DNA of 64,000 nucleotides from JACCZR01 sp035296565 (GTDB lineage Bacteria; Actinomycetota; Thermoleophilia; Solirubrobacterales; Thermoleophilaceae): assembly GCA_035296565.1 (NCBI GenBank), contig DATHAQ010000059.1:41782-105781 (forward strand), in the 5' to 3' direction. Under the pieces are notes generated by a model that saw only the letters and a list, made by a program, of their open reading frames with translations, did no database searches and was not told the origin of the DNA. Made by a program: the position numbers and the translations under genes. This document shows positions 7,172 through 14,206 of the stretch, piece by piece (the first letter of the stretch is position 1; every line of letters starts with the position of its first letter).

Positions 7172-9427
7172 CTAGCGGCGGTCCGGATCGCGACGCGAGT
7201 CGCGCTCGCGACCGCCTTCGCGCCGCCCGCGGCCGTTGCCGCGGTCGCGGTCGCGTCCACGGCCGCCACCGCCGCCGCGGGGACCCTTGTCGCCCGTGCC
7301 GACGGAGGCGAGCTCCTCGGCCGACTTGCCGGCGACGTCGGGGTCCTCGGCCAGGCGCAGTCCGATGCGGCCGCGTTCCTTGTCGACCTCGACGACCTTC
7401 ACGTCGATCTCGTCGCCGCGGTTGAGCACGTCCTCGACTGTGTCCACCCGTGAGCCGGGCGAGACGTTCGAGATGTGCAGCAGGCCGTCGGTGCCCTTGG
7501 CCAGCTCGACGAACGCGCCGAAGGTCGTGGTCTTCACGACCTTCCCGCTGAACTCGTCGCCGACCTCGACCTCCTTGGTCATCTGGCGGATGCGGTCCAC
7601 CAGGGCGTCGCCCTGCTCGCCGGAGGCGGCGAACACGCGGACGATGCCGTCGTCGTCGACGTCGATCGTGGCGTCGAACTCCTCGGACAGCGCGCGGATG
7701 GTCTCGCCGCCCTTGCCGATGATCATGCCGATCTTCTCGGTGTCGATGGTGATCTGGCCGATGCTCGGCGCGTGGCGCGAGAGCTCGGGCCGCGGACCCT
7801 CGATGGCCTGGGCCATCTCACCGAGGATGTGGGTGCGCCCCTCCTTGGCCTGCGAGAGCGCGTCCCGCAGGATGTCGAAGGTCACGCCCGTGATCTTGAT
7901 GTCCATCTGCAGGGCGGTGATGCCCCTCTCGGTACCGGCGACCTTGAAGTCCATGTCGCCCAGGTGGTCCTCCACCCCGGCGATGTCGGACAGGACGATG
8001 TAGTCGTTGCCCTCTTTGATCAGGCCCATGGCGATGCCCGCCACCGGCCCCTTGATCTGCACGCCGGCGTCCATGAGCGCGAGGCTCGAGCCGCAGACCG
8101 AGGCCATCGAGCTCGAGCCGTTGGACTCGAGGATGTCCGAGACCACGCGGACCGAGTACGGGAACTCCTCCGGGTCGGGCACCACAGGGACCAGAGCGCG
8201 CTCGGCGAGCGCGCCGTGGCCGATGTCGCGGCGCTTGGGGCCGCGCATGAAGCCCGCCTCCCCGACCGAGAAGGGCGGGAAGTTGTAGTGGTGCCAGTAG
8301 CGCTTGGCCGTCTCGAGGCCGAGCGTGTCCAGGCGCATCTCGTCGCGCGTGGTGCCCAGCGCGGCGACCGACAGGGCCTGTGTCTGGCCGCGGGTGAAGA
8401 TGGCCGACCCGTGCGTACGGGGAGCGACGCCGACCTCGATCCAGATGGGCCGGATCTCGTCGGCGCTGCGGCCGTCGGGGCGCTTCTTGTCGACGGCGAT
8501 GCGCTGGCGGATGGTGTCCTTCTCGAGCTTGTCGAACGCGAGCTGGACCGCCTTGCGGCGCTCGCTGTCGTCCTCGTCGGGAGCGAGGGCCGCGAGGGCC
8601 TCCTCCTCGACGCGCTGGGTCGCGTCCTGGCGCTCGAGCTTGTCCTCCACCTGCGTGGCGGCGCTGAGGGCGTCGCCGAAGCGCTCCTTGACCTCGGTGA
8701 GGACGGACTCGTCCACCTGCGGCGGGGCGATCTCGACCTTCTCCTTGCCGGCCTTCTCGCGCAGCTCGTTCTGGGCCTGGCAGAGCTTCTTGATCTGCCC
8801 GTGGGCGATGTCCAGTGCGTCCAGGATCTCCGCCTCGGAGACCTCGTTGGCGCCGGCCTCGACCATGAGGATGGCCTCCTCGGTGCCCGCGACCACCAGG
8901 TCGAGCGAGCTGCCCATCAGGGTCTCCTCGTGGGGGTTGACGAGGATGTCGCCGTCCTCGCTGAGGCCGATGCGCACGGCGCCGACCGGAGTGGGGAACG
9001 GGATGTCGGAGACCGCGAGCGCGGCGCTCGCCGCGTTCATGGCCAGGATGTCGTAAGGGTGCTCGTGGTCGATCGACATCGGGATCGCCACCAGCTGGGT
9101 CTCGCGGTGCCAGCCCTTGGGGAAGAGCGGGCGCAGCGGGCGGTCGATCATGCGCGCGGTCAGCGTGGCCTTCTCTCCGGCCCTGCCCTCACGACGGAAG
9201 AACGAGCCGGGGATCTTGCCCGCGGCGTACATGCGCTCCTCGACGTCGACGGTGAGCGGGAGGAAATCCACGTCGCGCTCGTTGCCGGCGGTGGCCGTGC
9301 CGAGGACCATCGTGTCCCCGGCCTGGATGACAACCGATCCACTGGCCTGCTTGGCGAGCTTTCCCGTCTCGAGAGTTATCTCGGAGTCGCCGATCTCGAC
9401 CGAGACGCGGGTTGCTTCAGGCTTCAT
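7172..9427 (-). CDS. pnp: polyribonucleotide nucleotidyltransferase (PNPase)
   Basis: PNPase degrades RNA 3' to 5' by phosphorolysis and can add tails; it is a core part of the degradosome. At 751 residues it is full length. It shows two RNase PH-like domains (about 10-230 and 320-545), a KH domain with IGMIIGKGGETIRAL, an S1 domain (about 625-695, GKVVKTTTFGAFVEL) and a basic Gly/Arg-rich tail that probably binds RNA. The ATG at 9427 overlaps the upstream DsbA-like gene by 11 bp. In most bacteria pnp follows rpsO directly; here two redox genes are inserted between them. A repeat copy lies directly downstream. Confidence 0.98.
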   Translation of the reverse strand: MKPEATRVSVEIGDSEITLETGKLAKQASGSVVIQAGDTMVLGTATAGNERDVDFLPLTVDVEERMYAAGKIPGSFFRREGRAGEKATLTARMIDRPLRPLFPKGWHRETQLVAIPMSIDHEHPYDILAMNAASAALAVSDIPFPTPVGAVRIGLSEDGDILVNPHEETLMGSSLDLVVAGTEEAILMVEAGANEVSEAEILDALDIAHGQIKKLCQAQNELREKAGKEKVEIAPPQVDESVLTEVKERFGDALSAATQVEDKLERQDATQRVEEEALAALAPDEDDSERRKAVQLAFDKLEKDTIRQRIAVDKKRPDGRSADEIRPIWIEVGVAPRTHGSAIFTRGQTQALSVAALGTTRDEMRLDTLGLETAKRYWHHYNFPPFSVGEAGFMRGPKRRDIGHGALAERALVPVVPDPEEFPYSVRVVSDILESNGSSSMASVCGSSLALMDAGVQIKGPVAGIAMGLIKEGNDYIVLSDIAGVEDHLGDMDFKVAGTERGITALQMDIKITGVTFDILRDALSQAKEGRTHILGEMAQAIEGPRPELSRHAPSIGQITIDTEKIGMIIGKGGETIRALSEEFDATIDVDDDGIVRVFAASGEQGDALVDRIRQMTKEVEVGDEFSGKVVKTTTFGAFVELAKGTDGLLHISNVSPGSRVDTVEDVLNRGDEIDVKVVEVDKERGRIGLRLAEDPDVAGKSAEELASVGTGDKGPRGGGGGRGRDRDRGNGRGRREGGRERDSRRDPDRR

Positions 9428-9959
9428 GTGCTTCCTTTCGGCCGCCTCCGGTTGGCGGCATCTTGTCTAAGACTCTCCGGTAAGGGATCGCGTCGAGCGT
9501 AGCAGTGGGCCCCTTGACGAAGAACGCCGGCGTGCTCGTGACACCGGCCCTGATACCCGACCGGAAGTCGCGCTCCACGCGCTCGGCGACCGCTTGCGAG
9601 CGGCGATCCGCCTCGAAGCGGCCGAGGTCCAGCCCAAGGAGCTCGGCACGCTGCCACAGGTGCGGGTCGTCGAGGTGGGCCTGGTCCTCGAGCAGCAGGT
9701 CGTGCATCTCCCAGAAGCGCCCCTGGATCGCCGCGGCCTCGGCCGCGTGGGCCAGCACCCGGGCCCGCGGATGCTTGGACTTGACCGGAAAGTGGCGGAA
9801 GACCCGCGTGACCGCCCGCTCACGCAGGCCCAGGTGGGCGAGTGCGCAGTGGTGGCACTCGAAGTCGGCGTACTCGACCACCAGCGGGCCGTCGCCGCGC
9901 CGGTGGTCGTCGGGCCCCGGCTCGGGCGGCCCGGCGCTCGTCCAGCTTGCTCGGGGCAA
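9417..9959 (-). CDS. DsbA/thioredoxin_4-like oxidoreductase
   Basis: A 180-residue thioredoxin-fold protein with a CHHC active site (Cys35, Cys38) inside EYADFECHHC, then a helical insertion typical of DsbA and the cis-Pro loop (TSTPAFFVKG). No signal peptide or membrane anchor is seen, so it may act in the cytoplasm, unlike classical DsbA. It lies between an AhpE-like peroxiredoxin gene and pnp; a role in reducing the peroxiredoxin is a guess from position. The start is probably the TTG at 9959, but no Shine-Dalgarno sequence supports it. The stop overlaps the pnp start by 11 bp. Confidence 0.8.
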   Translation of the reverse strand: MPRASWTSAGPPEPGPDDHRRGDGPLVVEYADFECHHCALAHLGLRERAVTRVFRHFPVKSKHPRARVLAHAAEAAAIQGRFWEMHDLLLEDQAHLDDPHLWQRAELLGLDLGRFEADRRSQAVAERVERDFRSGIRAGVTSTPAFFVKGPTATLDAIPYRRVLDKMPPTGGGRKEAHEA

Positions 9960-9991
9960 GAACCGAGCATGACAAGGACAGGCGAGCGAAG

Positions 9992-10006
9992 CCTGCTTTC
10001 AGCAGG
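9992..10006 (-). terminator. small hairpin between peroxiredoxin and DsbA-like genes
   Basis: A 6-bp stem (CCTGCT / AGCAGG) with a 3-nt loop lies 20 nt after the peroxiredoxin stop. It has no U-tract and may be only a weak pause or processing site. Confidence 0.3.
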
Positions 10007-10025
10007 TGAGCGAGCGAGGACGCCC

Positions 10026-10490
10026 TCAGGCGACGGTGCTTGCGTCGAGGGCGTCGAAGATGAGGTTGGCACCCGGGATCTCCAGGGGGCTGGGCGACCG
10101 GTAGGACCACTCCACGGTGCCGTCGGGCCCGACCATCACCAGTGCCCGGGCGCTCACGCCGTAGTCGTCGACCCAGACGCCGTAGGCCTTGGCCACCTCC
10201 CCCTTGGGGTGAAAATCGGCCAGCAGGGGGATGGAGACGCCCAGGTGCTCGCGGAAGGCCTTGTGCGTCCAGGCGGAGTCGACCGACACCCCGAGCAGCT
10301 GCGCGCCGCGCTCCTCGAGCTCGGCCAGGACCTCCTGGTAGACGTTGAGCTGGTCGGTGCAGACCGGCGAGAAGTCCGACGGGTAGAAGACCAGCACCAC
10401 GCGCTGGCCCTTGAGGCCCGACAGCGAGACCTCGTTGCCGTCCTGGTCGGGAAGCGTGAAGTCAGGCGCCTGGGCGCCCGCCTCGATCAC
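10026..10490 (-). CDS. AhpE/Bcp-type peroxiredoxin
   Basis: A 154-residue thiol peroxidase of the AhpC-TSA fold. The peroxidatic Cys is Cys44 in YPSDFSPVCTDQ. No second conserved Cys is visible, which suggests a 1-Cys enzyme that depends on an external reductant. Features such as QLLGVSVDSAWTHKAF and a Trp-containing C-terminal strand fit AhpE. It starts 3 bp after the rpsO stop on the same strand and is followed by a DsbA-like gene, so the pair forms a redox insertion in the rpsO-pnp unit. Bcp/PrxQ is the alternative subfamily. Confidence 0.88.
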   Translation of the reverse strand: MIEAGAQAPDFTLPDQDGNEVSLSGLKGQRVVLVFYPSDFSPVCTDQLNVYQEVLAELEERGAQLLGVSVDSAWTHKAFREHLGVSIPLLADFHPKGEVAKAYGVWVDDYGVSARALVMVGPDGTVEWSYRSPSPLEIPGANLIFDALDASTVA

Positions 10491-10493
10491 TTT

Positions 10494-10763
10494 CTAGCGC
10501 CTGAGGCCGAGCTCGGCGATCAGCGCGCGGTAACGGTCGATGTCCGTGCGCGAGAGATACTTCAGCAGCCGGCGGCGCTTGCCGACCAGCATCAGCAGCC
10601 CGCGGCGCGAGTGGTGGTCGCGCTTGTGCTCGCGCAGGTGTTCGGTCAGCTCGTTGATCCGCGCCGTGAGGAGGGCAACCTGGACCTCGGTGGATCCGGT
10701 GTCCTGGGGGTCGCGCCCGTGCTTGGCGACGATCTCCTGCTTGGCCTCGACCGTCAGCGTCAT
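10494..10763 (-). CDS. rpsO: 30S ribosomal protein S15
   Basis: The 89-residue S15 binds 16S rRNA and 30S assembly intermediates. The family pattern is complete: DTGSTEVQVALLTARINELT, the HKRDHHSRRGLL basic helix turn and LVGKRRRLLKYL. The length is standard. Its place after ribF and before pnp is conserved, apart from the two redox genes inserted after it. The interspersed repeat at 10795 lies upstream, inside the 3' end of ribF. Confidence 0.98.
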   Translation of the reverse strand: MTLTVEAKQEIVAKHGRDPQDTGSTEVQVALLTARINELTEHLREHKRDHHSRRGLLMLVGKRRRLLKYLSRTDIDRYRALIAELGLRR

Positions 10764-10788
10764 CGGCGGGAGACGGTAGCAGCGGAGA

Positions 10789-11724
10789 TCAGGCCGAACG
10801 GCGGTGCTCGGCCGGCCGGCGCCCGGCCTGCGCTCCGGCGTTACGACAGATTTCGCGGGCCTGCTCGACGTCTCGGGACATCTGCTCCATCAGCGCGTCG
10901 GCCGAGCTGAAACGCCTCTCGCCGCGCATCCGCTCCACGAAGGCGACCCTCAGGGTCTCCCCGTAGAGGTCGCCCTCGAAGTCGATCAGGTGGCTCTCCA
11001 CCAGCAGCCCGCGGCCGGACTCGAAGGTGGGCCTCACGCCCACGTTCACCGCGGCCGGATGCCCGTGCGCCCACGCCGCGTAGACGCCGTGGCCGGGGAC
11101 CACCAGGCGGTCGTCGGGGACGACGTTGGCGGTGGGCATGCCGAGCTCCCGGCCGCGATGGTCGCCTCTCACGACCTCCCCCTCCATCAGGAACGGCCCC
11201 CCGAGGAAGCGCGCAGCCTGATCGACCTCGCCGGCGGCCACCAACCCCCGGATCTGGGTCGAGGAGACGCTCTCGCCCTCGGCCTCCACCATCGGCACCA
11301 CCCGGGTCTCGAACTCCTCGTGGGAGGCCAGGTAGTCCGGCGTGCCCTTGGCCCGGGTGCCGAAGCGGAAGTTCTCGCCCACCGAGACCCGTTCGGCGCC
11401 CAGCTGCCCGATCAGCACCTCCTGCACGAACCGCTCCGCGCTGCGGGAGGCGAACTCCTCGTCGAAGGGGATCACCACCAGCTCCTCGACCCCCAGCCCG
11501 CCGATCAAGTCGCGCTTGATGGCGAAGTTGGTGAGCAGCTTGGGCAGCGCGTCGGGGTGGGTGACCGCGGACGGATGCGGGTCGAAGGTCAGGACGGTGT
11601 CGTTGCCCCGAATGACCTTGCGGTGGCCGAGGTGGACGCCGTCGAAGGTGCCTATGGCGACCTTGCGCGGCCCGGCCTCGCCCGGCGGGCGGACCGGGAG
11701 CTCGGGCAGTGGTGTGACCTTCAT
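10789..11724 (-). CDS. ribF: bifunctional riboflavin kinase / FAD synthetase
   Basis: RibF converts riboflavin to FMN and then FAD. The 311-residue protein has the N-terminal nucleotidyltransferase domain (IGTFDGVHLGHRKVI, FDPHPS, SSTQIR) and the C-terminal kinase domain (GDHRGRELGMPTANV, NVGVRPTF, LIDFEGDLYGE). The natural C-terminus seems to be near EICR; the last 16 or so residues are encoded by a copy of the interspersed repeat, so the repeat has extended the reading frame. The N-terminal region between FDGVHLGH and TVLTFDP is short, lacking part of a helix seen in many homologues. The ATG at 11724 overlaps the truB stop (ATGA). Confidence 0.95.
   Translation of the reverse strand: MKVTPLPELPVRPPGEAGPRKVAIGTFDGVHLGHRKVIRGNDTVLTFDPHPSAVTHPDALPKLLTNFAIKRDLIGGLGVEELVVIPFDEEFASRSAERFVQEVLIGQLGAERVSVGENFRFGTRAKGTPDYLASHEEFETRVVPMVEAEGESVSSTQIRGLVAAGEVDQAARFLGGPFLMEGEVVRGDHRGRELGMPTANVVPDDRLVVPGHGVYAAWAHGHPAAVNVGVRPTFESGRGLLVESHLIDFEGDLYGETLRVAFVERMRGERRFSSADALMEQMSRDVEQAREICRNAGAQAGRRPAEHRRSA
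10795..10840 (+). repeat. interspersed GC-rich repeat inside the ribF 3' end
   Basis: A 46-bp copy nearly identical to the one at 1201 (two or three differences). It lies wholly inside the last codons of ribF, before its TGA at 10789, and encodes a basic tail in that frame. Confidence 0.85.
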
Positions 11725-12512
11725 GCGGGGTCGAACACTACGTCCGGCTTGGTCGCCTCGCCGTCCGGGACGCCGATGGCCACGAGGCGCCCCTCGTGGG
11801 TCAGGCGCAGCGCCGGGTGTTCGCTGGCGCCGGCCAGCCGGCGGCCGTGGCGCACGTCCTCGGCCTCCCCGCCGCCCAGAGCACGCTCGGGCAGGAAGGC
11901 CAGCGCCTCCTCCAGGGGGATCGTGCGGTCGGGGTCGGCATCCTCGAGCCGGAAGCCGCCCACGGCCGTGCGCTCCAGCTCCTCGCAGTAGGCGTCGCCC
12001 AGGTCCGCGATCAGCGAGCGCACGTAGGTGCCCGAGGAGACCTCGAGCTCGAATGCCGCCCGCTCGTCCTCGTGCCACAACAGCTCGGCGCGGTGGACGG
12101 TGACCGGCCGCGCCTGTGGCGTCACGTCTTCCCCGCGGCGCGCCAGATCGTAGGCGCGCCGCCCGCCCACCCGGACCGCCGAGTAGGCCGGCGGGACCTG
12201 CATCAGTTCCCCCACGGGCAAGCGCGGCTCGGCGGGCACCCGGCCGGTGCGCTGCAGGGCTCCGTCGCGGTCGCCGGTGTCCGACAACCAGCCCAGGCGG
12301 GCCACCGCGCGGTAGGTCTTCGGAAGCGCCATCAGCCAGCGCTGGGCGCGCGTGGCCCGGCCCAACAGCACGAGCAGGACACCGGTGGCGAAGGGGTCGA
12401 GCGTGCCCGCGTGCCCCACCCGGGTCCCGCGCGGCAGCGAGCGACGGACCGCGGCGACGACGTCGTGGGAGGTGATGCCGGCCGGCTTGGCGAGGACCCG
12501 GACGCCGGTCAT
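11721..12512 (-). CDS. truB: tRNA pseudouridine(55) synthase
   Basis: TruB makes pseudouridine 55 in the T-loop of tRNAs. The 263-residue protein has VLAKPAGITSHDVV at the start, the catalytic motif GHAGTLDPFATGVL with Asp, the PPAYSAVRVGGRRAYDLAR segment, and SSGTYVRSLIADLG. The C-terminal part resembles the actinobacterial TruB tail. The ATG at 12512 fits the family start, but its upstream region is a repeat copy with no Shine-Dalgarno sequence. Downstream it is coupled to ribF by an ATGA overlap. Confidence 0.95.
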   Translation of the reverse strand: MTGVRVLAKPAGITSHDVVAAVRRSLPRGTRVGHAGTLDPFATGVLLVLLGRATRAQRWLMALPKTYRAVARLGWLSDTGDRDGALQRTGRVPAEPRLPVGELMQVPPAYSAVRVGGRRAYDLARRGEDVTPQARPVTVHRAELLWHEDERAAFELEVSSGTYVRSLIADLGDAYCEELERTAVGGFRLEDADPDRTIPLEEALAFLPERALGGGEAEDVRHGRRLAGASEHPALRLTHEGRLVAIGVPDGEATKPDVVFDPA

Positions 12513-12514
12513 GG

Positions 12515-12556
12515 CGCCGGAGCGCAAGCCGGGCGCTGGCCGGCGGAGCACCGCCA
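12515..12556 (-). repeat. interspersed GC-rich repeat between nrnA and truB
   Basis: About 42 bp in inverse orientation to the copies at 1201 and 10795. It ends two bases before the truB start codon and begins eight bases after the nrnA stop, so it fills the whole gap and replaces any ribosome-binding site for truB. Confidence 0.8.
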
Positions 12557-12564
12557 ACGGGCCC

Positions 12565-13554
12565 CTACAGCTGAGTGGCGACTTCGGTGCGCAGGCGCTC
12601 GACCAGCTCCTCCAGCGACAGCTCCGTGGTGAAGCCCGCCGCCTGCGGGTGGCCGCCGCCGCCCAGGGCGCGGGCGATGCGCGACACGTCCACGCGGCCG
12701 TCGGTGGCCCTCAGGCTCACTTTGCGCAGGCCATGACGGTCCGCCGCCAGCAGCTCGCGTACCAGCACCGCCACGGCGGTCCCCTCCACGGTGCGCATGT
12801 GATCGACGATCCCCTCCGAGTCGGTCTCCAGGGCGTCGGTCTCCTCGTAGTCCCGGCGCGTGAGGTTGGCCAGGGTGATGGCGCCGTCGTCCTCGCGACG
12901 CACGCTGGCGAGCGCCCGCTGGAGCAGCTGAAGGCGGCGGAGGGGGAGGTCCTCGAAGAGCCGGCGGTAGACGTCGTGAGGGTTCACCCCGGCCTCGATC
13001 AGCTCGGCCGCCATGCGGTGGGACTCCGGGGAGGTGTTCTCGTAGGAGAAGCGGCCGGTGTCGGTCACCAGGCCCACGTACATGGCGTCGGCGATGCCCG
13101 GCGTCAGCTCGGCGCCGAGATCCTTGGCCAGCCGCCAGACGATCTCGGCCGTGCACGAGGCGGCGGGATCGACCAGGTTCACCGTCCCGAAGCGGGTGTT
13201 GTCGTGGTGGTGGTCGATGTTGAGGATGTGCAGGCCCTGAGCGCGCAGGAAGTCGACCGGCATCCGGTCGATGTTGCCGCAGTCCAGGAAGACGACCGTG
13301 CGCTCGGCCAGATCGTCGGGCGGGGCGCCCAGGATCCCCTCGAAGACCATGTCGCGGTACTCGTAAGGCAGCGGGAACTCGTCCGGTGACATGTACATGA
13401 CGGAGTCCTTGCCGAGCTGCTCGAGGATCCAGTGCATCGCCAGCAGCGAGCCCAGGGCATCGCCGTCGGGGTTCTCGTGGGTGGTGAGCAGCAGCTTGTC
13501 GGCCAGCTGCAGCTCGTCGATGACCTCGTCGATCTCGGTCGCGGGGACGCTCAC
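12565..13554 (-). CDS. nrnA: DHH-family oligoribonuclease / phosphoesterase (NrnA-like)
   Basis: A 329-residue DHH/DHHA1 phosphoesterase. Metal-binding motifs are present: THENPDGDALGS near residue 25, FLDCGN near 90, DHHHDN near 115 and VTDTGRFSY near 165. The C-terminal DHHA1 domain ends in GGGGHPQAAGF. Such enzymes degrade nanoRNAs and may hydrolyse pAp or, in actinobacteria, linear or cyclic dinucleotides. Its place between rbfA and truB is standard for actinobacteria and firmicutes. The GTG at 13554 overlaps the rbfA stop by 4 bp. The exact substrate cannot be read from sequence. Confidence 0.92.
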   Translation of the reverse strand: MSVPATEIDEVIDELQLADKLLLTTHENPDGDALGSLLAMHWILEQLGKDSVMYMSPDEFPLPYEYRDMVFEGILGAPPDDLAERTVVFLDCGNIDRMPVDFLRAQGLHILNIDHHHDNTRFGTVNLVDPAASCTAEIVWRLAKDLGAELTPGIADAMYVGLVTDTGRFSYENTSPESHRMAAELIEAGVNPHDVYRRLFEDLPLRRLQLLQRALASVRREDDGAITLANLTRRDYEETDALETDSEGIVDHMRTVEGTAVAVLVRELLAADRHGLRKVSLRATDGRVDVSRIARALGGGGHPQAAGFTTELSLEELVERLRTEVATQL

Positions 13555-13880
13555 TCGGGCGGCTCGCGGTCGATCAGCTCGGTTATCCGCATCCCTCGGT
13601 CGATGGAGTCGTCGTAGACGAACTCCAGCCGGGGCGTGCGCTTCATGTGGAGCTCGTCGTTGACCTGGGCCTGGAGGAACCCGTGAGAGGCCTCGAGTCC
13701 CTCCAGCGAGGCGGCACGGTCGTCCTCGCCACCCAGGACGGAGACGTACACGCGCGCGTGGCGCAGGTCGGGAGTGGTGTCGACTGAGGTGACTGTCACG
13801 AATCCGATCCTTGGGTCTTTCAGACCTTCGGCGAGCCGCGCGGAGAGCACTTCGCGAACGGCCTCGTTGACCCTTCTCAT
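13551..13880 (-). CDS. rbfA: ribosome-binding factor A
   Basis: RbfA assists late 30S maturation. The 109-residue protein has the KH-like fold pattern: VNEAVREVLSARLAEGLKDPRI, FVTVTSVDTTPDLRHARVYVSVLG, and a C-terminal RTPRLEFVYDDSIDRG. The start is the ATG at 13880; a Shine-Dalgarno sequence is poor. It lies between DUF503 and nrnA in the nusA-infB operon, with a GTGA overlap to nrnA. Confidence 0.96.
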   Translation of the reverse strand: MRRVNEAVREVLSARLAEGLKDPRIGFVTVTSVDTTPDLRHARVYVSVLGGEDDRAASLEGLEASHGFLQAQVNDELHMKRTPRLEFVYDDSIDRGMRITELIDREPPE

Positions 13881-13896
13881 GCGGCCGCCCGCCACG

Positions 13897-14202
13897 TTAC
13901 CTATCCAGCACGTCGCCGAAGGAAACGAGGTCGCCGTGGACGGACGCGCCCTCCGGGTAGCGGGCATGGACCCAGCGCTCGAGGTCATCGCGCGCGGCCT
14001 GGACGGGCCCGGCCTCGCGCCCCACGAGCGCAGCCGAGAGCTCAGAGCGCTGCCACAGGTCGTGGTGGCCGGTCTCGGCCACAGAGGCTCCGAAACGCCG
14101 GTGCAGCTGGGCTTTCACCGACTGGAGCTCCTTCCGCTTGCCCTTGAGGCTCCCGTTCTCGGGAAAGTGCAAGTCGATACGAATCAGGCAGACGAAGGGC
14201 AC
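13897..14202 (-). CDS. DUF503 (YlxP) family protein
   Basis: A 101-residue protein of the DUF503/YlxP family, found next to infB in many gram-positives. Typical elements are the first strand (CLIRIDLHFPENGSLKGKRKEL) and a second half with FGASVAETGHHDLWQRSELS. Its role is unclear, though the constant position beside infB and rbfA suggests a ribosome-related job. The GTG at 14202 lies 4 bases after the infB stop, and rbfA follows 16 bases on. Confidence 0.85.
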   Translation of the reverse strand: MPFVCLIRIDLHFPENGSLKGKRKELQSVKAQLHRRFGASVAETGHHDLWQRSELSAALVGREAGPVQAARDDLERWVHARYPEGASVHGDLVSFGDVLDR

Positions 14203-14206
14203 GGGG

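Noticed and set aside
7475..9502. Long plus-strand open frame of 675 codons
   Set aside because: It is antisense to pnp, has no start context or recognisable domain, and its Leu/Gly/Asp/Arg composition is what GC-rich antisense frames give.
9992..10006. REP-like element with flanking GAGCGAGCG repeats
   Set aside because: The flanking similarity is short and GC-rich; no second copy was recognised in the window, so only a weak hairpin is reported.
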